Positions 52,498 through 61,568 of a DNA stretch of 64,000 nucleotides are shown here, in pieces (positions within the stretch are counted from its first letter, which is position 1; each line of letters opens with the position of its first letter). Below the pieces are notes generated by a model. The model did no database searches. It worked only from the letters and a program-made list of their open reading frames with translations, and was not told where the DNA came from. Origin of the DNA: Gremmenia infestans (lineage: Eukaryota > Ascomycota > Leotiomycetes > Helotiales > Hamatocanthoscyphaceae); assembly GCA_032629725.1 (NCBI GenBank), contig JAFEVB010000002.1, positions 4,265,060 through 4,329,059 of the forward strand, written 5' to 3'. The position numbers and the translations under genes were made by a program.

Positions 52498-54150
52498 ATT
52501 GAGTTGGTGTATGGTATGGGCAAAGTTGTTTCACGGCGCCTTTAGCTTCACTTCAGCCTTCTCAAGGCCAGGTACGCACGGACCTCGGCACGTGATACGC
52601 CAATAGATCATCTCACCTCATGTCCCACGACGCTGATCAGTCTCCCTATGATTTTCCATATAATTTCTATGCTTTCCTAATCAGCAGCGATTTTCTCTCA
52701 AGGCCTTCTATCTCGGTTTCTGACAAAAGTCCAGATGAAGTGGCCAACCAATATGCGACAGCTAGCTTGTGATATATTGCTTGTACAGTACTTGAGTACA
52801 TCATAGATTTGCCGCTTCTCGCAAACTTCACTTTTCTAGCATTAACCAGAGTCTAACTTTTAGCTTTATAAGATACGCAAACTTCTCGTAGCTTATATCC
52901 CTTTGTATCTATCTAGTTCTTCAGTCGTAAAAAGCTATCGTCAAGCGAGAGTCAGAAAGATATTACTTAATATAAGGTCAAGCTGCGTAGAAAAGCTATA
53001 AACTGGGTTGCTTACAAGTAATGGCTTTGCAATTGTATAAGGAATAGCATACGTTTTACCCCTAAGCAGAAGAATTACTCAGCATGCCCGTGAAGACGGT
53101 TTTTATAAAAACGTTTACCAAGTTGTTGTGCATATTCAAATAAACCATTGGTAAACCGCTGAAAAACCGTTGTCCAACCGTCGCCCAACAACCGTCTAAG
53201 AACCTCCAAAAAACCATTGACCGTCCCATGAACCGTGAGTGCGATGTGCAACAAATTCCAAATGGGGGAATAATCACGTGGTCCCCTGCTTGGCTGCGCC
53301 ATACGGAGCATTTCAATCCAATCTCATGGTTCAGCACTACTCGTATAACTACAGTACTGACAAGCAACATAGTATATATCACGATTACTATCATTTTACT
53401 ACCCTTCCTTCCCATCCCTTCAGTTGTTCATCAATTCGGCAATTGGCCTTGAATTGAGCGCAATGTATCAATTTCCACAGTCACCACCTGCGTTCCCCAC
53501 CTGTATCTGGTGTATCTCCCCCGCTTTTCCTCCCGCTTTTGCTCCCCATAGCTAAATCCCCTACTTCTACCAACGTCTCTGTAGCTACACATCTGTCGAG
53601 CGAGGCAAGCTGCCCAGATGTTGTATTGTTATCGGCCCCCTCGAACAGGTGCTTACTATCTACCCGGTAATCGCAATATTATAGCAAGTTCCCGCTCGAC
53701 CTTGTCGATCTATATCTTCATTATCACTATCGTGCCACTTCCCCTGGTAACACCTTCCTCTTTGGTCAATCTGCCGAATGGATTCTGATTGGATACGCAG
53801 GGCGGGGAGCATTCAAGCTTTGTTGCCCGGCGACCCCTTCCTTATCGAAGCTGGAGCTATCAGTTATCCTGAAGCACCAGATCTTATCATGCCAATTATT
53901 AACCTGCAGCTTTCTGTTACGCATACCCAATGGCATGCCAGAACAGCTTGCTGGGTCCTTGATAGTATGACGGACGAAGCCTTCGAAGTCTAGTGGGTGT
54001 GGATTGTAGCTTATATGTATGAGACAAGGCCGCTCAAGATCTAGTCCTGGATGGTTTGCACGATTGAGACGTTTCAATTATATCTTCCCTTTCTCTTCTG
54101 TCAAGTTTCAATTGCCATTGCTTGTTGCACAAAAGAACGCAATCGCCACA
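52498..54150. other. Intergenic with periodic motif array
   Basis: About 1.65 kb with no supported gene. It holds an 11-bp-periodic AACC array at 53143-53240, AT-rich DNA to its left, and a pyrimidine-rich leader-like region before the permease start. A 71-codon frame at 53778 has no domain. Confidence 0.5.
53143..53240. repeat. Degenerate 11-bp-periodic AACC(G/A)T array
   Basis: AACC starts at 53143, 53154, 53165, 53176, 53190, 53201, 53212 and 53231. Most spacings are exactly 11 bp, with one 3-bp slip at 53187-53190. Copies include AACCATTG, AACCGCTG, AACCGTTG and AACCGTCG. The period is not a multiple of three and no gene crosses it, so it is non-coding. Confidence 0.6.
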
Positions 54151-56019
54151 ATGGCAGCTACAAGTGCAGTTCAAAGCGGTACATCGCTGCATCCAGGCTT
54201 GGAGACGATTGCTAGTAGACAAGCTCATTCGACTGTTCCCCAGGATGAGGTTCTTGCTGGCGAAGCGGATGCCGAACTTCTGGGTAAGCTAGAGGAATAC
54301 CATTAGGAAGTAGTGCTAGGCTAATTGAGCCCCGCAGCAAAGTTGGGATACAAGCAGGAGCTGAGGCGCAACTTCACGATGATGGAGGTCTTTGGAATCG
54401 CGTTCAGTATTATGGGACTTCTCCCGTCGATTGCCTCGACGCTCTCATTTTCTATACCCGCGGGTCCTGTAGGGATGGTTTGGGGATGGTTTCTGGCTTC
54501 GGGGTGTATTTTTGTCGTAGGGGTAGCAATGGCGGACCTTGGATCTGCGATGCCGACCTCGGGTGGTTTATATTGGTGGTATGTTTGCAAGCCTCACAGT
54601 TGTGACAAGGGCTGATCAATACAGGACGCACTATTTTGCTTCGCCGAAAACTCGAAATGCCTTGAGCTTCCTGGTCGGGTATTCGAATACCCTCGGACTG
54701 GTTGGTGGACTTTGCAGCATCGACTATGGCTTCGCATTGATGTTTTGTTCAGTGTAAGTATTCCTTCGAATTTCCTAGTATTCATAGTAATGTTTTGAAG
54801 AATTGTTGTCTCTCGAGATGGTAATTGGGAACCTTCCAACGGCGTCGTGTATGCTGTTTTCCTATGCTGCGTTCTCCTCCATGGAGTCCTCGCCTCAACG
54901 CTTTCCAAGGTCATGGGCAAACTCCAAACGGTCTTCGTGGTTATGAACCTCATTCTCATCGCAGCTACAATTATTGCCCTTCCCGTGGGGAAGAAACTTT
55001 CAAGTGAACGCAACGATGCACACTACATCTTCGCTCAGACGGAAAACCTAACCACCTGGCCGACAGGATGGGCTTTCATGCTTTCTTGGCTTTCCCCAAT
55101 TTGGACAATCGGCGCTTTCGACTCCTGCGTACACATGAGCGAAGAAGCGGCGAACGCCGCCAAGGCAGTACCTTACGGAATTATGATGTCTATTGGCTCG
55201 TGTTGGGTTCTCGGTTTCATTATCATGATTGTCATCGCAAGCTGCATCAACCCAGACCTTGAAGCGGTTCTAGGTTCATCCTTCGGTCAGCCAATGGCTC
55301 AAATCTACTATGATGCTGTCGGCAAGCAGGGAACGCTTGGACTAATGTCTCTACTCTTCATTGTCCAGTTCCTCATGGGCCTCTCTATCACAGTCGCCGC
55401 ATCCCGTCAGACTTGGGCGTTCTCCAGAGACGGTGCCCTTCCTTTCTCAAGCTTCTTCCGCCCTATCTCTAAGAAATTCGGCTACATCCCACTCCGTTGT
55501 GTCTGGGGTTGTGTATTCCTTGCCGCTATTCTCGGTCTACTCTGTCTTATCGCTCCCGCCGCAGCTTCAGCACTCTTCTCTCTCGCTGTGGCAGGGAACA
55601 ATCTGGCGTGGGGTACCCCGATATTCTGTCGTGTAGTCTGGGGGCAGCACAAGTTCGTTCCCGGACCTTTTTACACGGGCGATAGATTTTCTCGGCCTAT
55701 CGCTTGGGCTGCGATTGTCTTCCTAGTCTTCGGAATCATTCTCGCCATGTTCCCTGTTGGTGGACCGAATCCTGATCCCGAGAGCATGAATTATACCGTA
55801 GTGATTAACATGGCTGTCTGGGGTGGTGCGTTGGCGTATTACTTTATTGATGCGAGGAAGTGGTTTACGGGACCAAAGATCACGGTTGACACGTTGCCAG
55901 AGAACACCATAGCTGCCGGTCTCGAGGGCGTGGACGGCGAACATGTTGAGCCAGGACTTAAAGAGGGGGTTAATGAGAAGGTAGGAGAGAAGCATCATAT
56001 CAGTGCTGATTCGGCTTAG
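54151..56019 (+). CDS. Amino acid/GABA/choline-type permease (ACT family, APC superfamily)
   Basis: Four exons (54151-54283, 54338-54578, 54625-54753, 54801-56019) give 573 residues. LGYKQELRRNFTMMEVFGIAFSIMGLLPSIASTLSF is the family's first helix; SGGLYWWTHYFASPKTR crosses intron 2; HMSEEAANAAKAVPYGIM and SRQTWAFSRDGALPFS are the diagnostic inner loops shared with yeast Uga4 and Hnm1. About 12 helices are expected, with a hydrophilic Lys/Glu-rich C terminus. The last splice uses a TTGAAG acceptor. Likely a plasma- or vacuolar-membrane importer of GABA, choline or a related amine; the substrate is not readable from sequence. Confidence 0.88.
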
Positions 56020-56544
56020 TTTCTTGGCTGGAGGAAGTAGAGTTATACAGAGATTGTCACAAGATAGCTTCTTATAGATATTCAAGCGCTCAAGCGTCAG
56101 GGTTATATATCATTATTCCATACCACTAACTGAAGCCGACGTCGCGTGTTCCCGTGATGATAACACTGTTTTTTACCTAAGCCAGCGAAAGCTGAATTTG
56201 ATTTTTTTTTGGCATTGCGTGCATGACCATTACCCGGGGATTACATCTGTATTACCTGATAGATAATACTTGCAGATAAAGGAGCACGCGCTAGAGTGAG
56301 CAACCAGCTGCGTCGGAGTTAAGCGAGTACCACTAAGTCAACGTCGCCATTTGTTTGCTCTACGCAAAAGGCTTTTGCGTCCCTCTTAACAAATTTCAAA
56401 CTGTCGTCCTTCACCGGGAAGTGCGTGTTTTTCTCAGGCTTTTCATAAGGTCACGGGTCGATGTTAAAGCATCATCGGCAATAAAGCAAAGTTGTACATT
56501 TAAATTCTCCCAATCTGCCCTTGTGAATCTCATCATACATTCTC
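56020..56544. other. Intergenic, convergent 3' regions
   Basis: It lies between the stop codons of the permease and of the AsaB-like gene. A TTTTTTTT run lies near 56202. No gene is seen. Confidence 0.5.
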
Positions 56545-57512
56545 TCAACCAAAAACCAGCGCCCTCACCTCAATACTCTCTCTCGTTTCCTCCTCCACCC
56601 TCTCCCCATCCACAAACGCCGAATGCGGGACCCTTCTAGCGCGGCCATCCGTCTCGGAATCAAAACACTTAATAAGCAGCACCTCCTCCGGACTCTGTTC
56701 ATTCAAATAATGCCAGCGGTGTTCGGTCCCGAATGACACACTACACGTCTCGCCTGCACGGTCAGGATATATGAGGCCGACGGGCACCAAATCCTCATCC
56801 GCCACACTGCGCGCGTCAGCGACGCCGAGGGGGTCTTTGCGGATGGTTTTTATGGGGCGCCAGACGTTGATGATTTGGTGCCGCGACTGTAGGAGAACGT
56901 CTGCTTCGAGTGGGAGGTGGTGCGATATGCGGTTGGAGCTCGCGGTGTAGGATTGGTCGATGTGCACGCGTTGGACGGGGCCGCGCTGCGTTGAAGAGTC
57001 GCCTCCGGGGATAGCACGGCGGATTGTGTGATCGAAAATTAGGATCCTGTTGGCTCCGGTTCTGCGTTCGAATACGATTAGTTTTTGCCTTATGAGTGGG
57101 TGGATTATGGTGTGTCTTGAGTCTTTACGCACGCTTTCTTTAGGATTTCTTCAACTTCCTTGTAATACACGTCCTTGATCTTATCTTCGTCCGTGAAATC
57201 CTTTTCCTTGCTTTCATGCTTGACGATCTCAAAGCCAGTCTTATCTAAACTGTATTCGGCTTCGGAACCACGGATGTCGTGGACTGTCACAGTGTGTGGG
57301 TCGGAAGGCCTGAAATATGTTTCGGGGCGGCCGACATATGCTGGTGCTGGTGGAGACCCATCTTCGTTCGGCTTGAAATAGTTAAAGGTTGCATCTACGT
57401 CTCGGGGAGCGTAGGGCGACTTGGAGGGGTTCTTCACTTCGAGGGCTGGGTTGGGGTGTAAATGAGGGGCGGAGAGGACGTCGAGAGGTCGTTGGGTTAC
57501 TGCTGCTGCCAT
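56545..57512 (-). CDS. AsaB-like hydroxylase/desaturase (CmcJ-type oxygenase)
   Basis: Two exons (57512-57133 and 57061-56545) give 298 residues, the family's normal size. The join GC+A gives LKKATGANRILIFDHTIRR, which restores the conserved block; an apparent Met in the other frame (MRKDSRHT) is intronic. Other family marks are TVHDIRGSE, VHIDQSYTASSNRI with the His-x-Asp metal motif, IINVWRPI, DPLGVADARSV and EVLLIKCFDSETDGRARRVPHSAF with a distal His. Members such as AsaB and the cephalosporin-pathway CmcJ act as Fe(II)/2-oxoglutarate-type oxygenases in secondary metabolism or detoxification. No backbone enzyme is nearby. Confidence 0.85.
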
Positions 57513-58076
57513 TTTGGATCTCAATCTTGCAAATCAAAGTTCATTTAGAACTGTAGGTATAAGTTGAAACTTCCATCTAGAATCAATGCGGAGCTAAGTC
57601 GAGTATAATATACTAGGAATGCGAGATGATTACAATTACTCGACAACCTGGATTTCAAAGCAATAGGTCGACGTGATCATGTTGTGGTTTAATAATACGC
57701 TTAGTATTGCATAAACAACCATGCGAATTGCGTGACAGTCATCCAATGGTTAAAGATGCACGAGTTGAGGTTGATTTGAAAGCAAGATGCGGGGTTGATT
57801 CAACGGGGTAAGCTGATGCCATGCCTCATGCTGGAAGTCCTTGGGGGGTAGGAATACCCTGTGAAAACTGATATTAGAGTCATCTTGCAGAAAAGTACAG
57901 ACATATCAGTTTCATTAGTAAGTTATATTAGATGGGTCTGACTTTAAATAAAGAGTACCGCTTAGTGGCCAACACTCCGCGTCTTGCTCCATAGCTAGAT
58001 ATATCAAGTATCTAAGTCGCTAAACCAAAGTGAGATCTATATCTACCTCCAGCATCGGCCAAAAGCTATAACACCA
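57513..58076. other. Intergenic
   Basis: Upstream region of the AsaB-like gene and 3' region of the LAT permease gene. No gene is seen. Confidence 0.5.
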
Positions 58077-59800
58077 TTACTCTTTCTTCACGCGGACCAG
58101 TTTAGTTATGCTCGTCCCATCTTCGAGAACCACAACTTCCTCTTCAATGTGATAACCTCCCCATTTTGGCAAGGCCACAAACCAGATATACCAATACAGC
58201 ACAGAGAGTAGAATTCTATCGGGAAGAATTAGCATCAGGTAACCCCACATCAAGATATTACTTACAGTGCGATTCCAACGATTGCATACGTGGCGTAAAA
58301 GAAGCTAACGTCGCCTTTCCCTTGTGGTCTCACGAAAGGGGCTCCTACCAACGCAATGCAGATGACAATGCGCAGCCAGACTGCCGGAAGCCAGGCTTTG
58401 TATGGCCGGCTGAGATCCGGACGTCGTCTCCGAAGGAGGAGTAGGCCAATAGCTGTCGCTAAGGCCATGAATGTCCCAGGATATCCTTCAACGTCGAGAA
58501 TAAAGGCGTATACATCGCCGGGAGGAGGAAGCGAAATGACAAGTAGTGATGGAATGAAGTGCACGATTAGTCCACCGAGAGGCGTTCCAAAGGGTTTTGA
58601 GGACGATAGAAGGCTTGCGTAGGGCAGAAACCCTTGGCGGGCGACTTCTTGGTTTACTCGTGCCTAGATGCGGGTTAGTCAAACACATCTCCGTAAACGC
58701 TAAGAGTTCTTGAAGATGGATGGAGCAAGACATACCAGTGCAAATGTCACCACCATGACATTTCCCGCAGCAGAAACTGCAATAGCCAAAGGTAACACCG
58801 ACTTGCCAAATCCAGGACCAAACACTCTCTCAAAAAATAACCCTGCAATCAACTCTCCGCTGTTCTTGATTTCATCAATCGGAATGACCATAAAGTACGC
58901 AACATTGACCAAAAGGTATAGGAGAACCGCCGTGAGCAGAGCAACTGGTGCGACGGACTTAAGCGTTTTGACGGGATTCTTCACCTCGTTGAGGACATTA
59001 TTAACATTTGCCAACCCCGCATAGGAGTACGATACTTTGAAAAGTGAGGTTGAGATGAGACCCCAATTCCAGACAGAATCCTTCCATAGCTCCTCCCAGG
59101 CAAAAACCCCGAAGCCTGGCGTTTCCCCATGGGCATTCTGTGGGTTGAAAATAACAACGTAGAGGCCAGCTCCCGCCATGCACAGAATGATAAACACTTT
59201 GACCCATCCAAGCGCGTTTTGTATATAAATTCCAGTCCTCAGAGAGAGTCCGTGGACAAGCGTGATGGCTGTCAATAAACCTACCGCTAGCGCCTTTTCA
59301 GTCCATTCTTCTGCTTCGACGCCTAGAGCAAAGAGCACATAGCGCCCGAAAACGATACAGTTGCTTGCCGTAAAGCCCAAAAGTACCGCTTGTGCAGCAA
59401 CCAAAGTGCTGGCCAGAAAGCGTGGGTGCTGATACGTGAATTCTAGATATACTTTGTCTCCGCCGGATCTAGGTAGCATACACCCGTACTCTAAGGATAT
59501 GGCGAGAGAGCAGGCCGAGAGAATAGCACCCCCTACCCAGAGGAGAAGACTAATCCCGATGGAGCCAACGGAAGAAGTAATGCTTCCTGGCGTTGCAAAA
59601 ATACCGGAACCGATGACTCGGGAGATAATGAGGATATATGAACCGCTCCACCCGAGATTTCGGCCGTATGTTGCTGTCTCTGGGAGGACATCTTCTTCGA
59701 CGGTGCGGGAGACTGGTGGGGGTGTTAGGGACGAGTCGGCGTAGTTTATACAAGTATTTGAATTTGAACGCAAAAGGGGTTCCGATTCTATATCCGCCAT
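58077..59800 (-). CDS. Methionine-type permease (LAT family, Mup1-like)
   Basis: Three exons (59800-58736, 58663-58266, 58215-58077) give 533 residues. A 45-residue polar N terminus precedes YGRNLGWSGSYILIISRVIGSGIFATPGSI, the LAT-family first helix. About 12 helices include GLANVNNVLNEVKNPVKTLKSVAP and, after intron 1, ARVNQEVARQGFLPYASLLSSSKPFGTPLGGL. The C-terminal tail ends LVRVKKE. Mup1-type carriers import methionine or cysteine across the plasma membrane; this copy could instead serve another amino acid. It is the third APC-superfamily gene in the window and lies beside the AsaB-like oxygenase. Confidence 0.87.
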
Positions 59801-61185
59801 TTTAAAGATGATGGAGATGATAGAATAGTATACTTACGATAAGATAGCATGTTGTTGGTATGGAATGTCAGATGCCCTATGTTTCAGATGCTTGGATTTG
59901 TAAGGTCTCGCACGCAATGTCGCTTCCGATGACGAGCGAGAATATTAAGTGAGCACTTGCCGTATGCTTGCAACGTAATATATATGCATAAAGAAACGGG
60001 TGAGTATAAGACTATCAAGAATTCACGATACTTTATTAGTACTCATCCTTCTTTCGCCCTTTTTTCTTGAGCAGGAGTTGCGCTGAAATATATTATCTGC
60101 TGAACTTCAAGAGAAACATTAATTCATAGCAAGACCGACCATTGCCGATATATACCTATAATACCAGGTAAAGAAACAGGCGTAGAGGAATGTGAATGAA
60201 AGCGCCAAACATGATAGATAATCAAATATTGCATTGAAGTACGGTTCAAGAGATTCATAACAATCACTAAACTACTACTACTTATAAATGAAACAGCGAC
60301 GGCGCACGGAATAAGGCGCTAATGCCGCGGGGTTTAAGCACTAAATTTAGAGTAATGGGTCCAAGCTAAACCCCGCCCTATATACTTCCCCACAGCACCG
60401 CAAAAAACGGGAATATGCTAGTAGGATCCATTTAAGACAAGTAGGGTGAAATAGAGTTGAAAGAAGTTAGTGAAACTGGTTTGTTCTTTAGGTGCACCAT
60501 TTAATAAAACTGTGAATAATTCGCTATCACTAGACCATATGTCTATACCTTATTCTTGCTTTATTAGAGTCAATAATGGCTACTAGTAAAAGACCAACTT
60601 TGGCCTCCCGGCTCCTAGTTCCACGTTCCTATACTGCAGAATTCTGAAAGTTATAGCTAGCATAGGGATGTTTAAAATGTACCCTCAATAAAGCTATGGT
60701 TTGGTATTATTATTAAGGGGAAAGCTGAAGGAACAGGAAAATAGATGATAGGAATCTGGGATCGCCAACCAAGACCGGCATATTAGCGGGCGGGTCGGCA
60801 GGAATGGTGCCTTATTGGGCCTTAACGTTTAGGCTGAGTATGGCGAAAATCATCGGCAAGTTTTGGATCATAAGGATGACAACCCATTTCTGCCATCCTG
60901 CTCTGCGGTTTATGTCGAAAGTAGTAGCTGCCATCAGCCACAACCCGCGCTGGCTACAGATCTGATAATTAACTCGTGAAGTTGACGTTCCTATTCCAAA
61001 CAATCTAATGCTAACAGAAGAATGAACAGCTGGCTCACGCAATAACAAAAGTCTCGTAACTTACGGTGCATCCTTACTCCCCCCCTCTTACTCCGCAATA
61101 TGGTCGCACTCCAAGAATCAAATCCGTAAAGCAACGAGCAAGAGCTTAAGTCGGACTGTATTATGCATGTGGCCATTTTTTGCCG

Positions 61186-61203
61186 GTACCGACTGCTCGG
61201 TAC
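61186..61203. repeat. Perfect 7-bp inverted repeat with 4-base loop
   Basis: GTACCGA (61186-61192), loop CTGC, TCGGTAC (61197-61203). It lies about 370 bp upstream of the mutated helicase-like coding region. Confidence 0.7.
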
Positions 61204-61240
61204 TATACATCTGCAGCGGTAGCCTAACCACCAGGCCAGC

Positions 61241-61260
61241 GGTATCTGGCGCCAAATACC
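61241..61260. repeat. 20-bp near-perfect palindrome
   Basis: Arms GGTAT and ATACC flank TGGCGCCA; only one symmetric pair (C/A) fails to match. It is 38 bp right of the 61186-61203 hairpin and could be part of the terminal or promoter sequence of the repeat element. Confidence 0.6.
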
Positions 61261-61568
61261 AGGCGGTGAGGGGATTCTGCCTACGCGAAATAAGTTGGGG
61301 GCTAGAATAGGGGTCCTAGATACCGCTCCCCAAATACCGCTAAGACGGGTGAGACCTTATTTCCCCTTTTCCCACAGCTATTAAGTCCTAAAAAGCTGGC
61401 CGTCCCTCTACCGGTGCCCTCTACAGCTTTATACGAAATGTCGGCGTAATATAAGCAGTATTACGTGAAAGAATCCTTACTCTAAGTTACCCTAAGTTAT
61501 TAACATCGATTATTAGGGTTCCGGCTTAGTTATCACCCAACTAAAAACACGAAGAGGCTAAAATTATA

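Larger units (their letters stand above)
59801..61568. other. Intergenic, increasingly repeat-like to the right
   Basis: From 59801 to about 60300 it is probably the promoter of the LAT permease. From 60480 the composition becomes TA-rich, and perfect or near-perfect palindromes occur at 61186-61203 and 61241-61260. A 78-codon minus-strand frame at 60812 has no domain. The 5' limit of the mutated repeat copy cannot be fixed. Confidence 0.4.

Noticed and set aside
53778..53993. 71-codon plus-strand frame upstream of the ACT permease
   Set aside because: It could be an upstream ORF in a long leader, but no transcript evidence is available and no domain is visible.
57061..57132. Apparent start MRKDSRHT for the AsaB-like gene
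   Set aside because: It lies in an intron; joining 57133 to 57061 restores the conserved LKKATGANR block in frame.
60812..61048. 78-codon minus-strand frame ending in a hydrophobic helix-like stretch
   Set aside because: It lies in DNA grading into the mutated repeat; no domain, and no partner exon.
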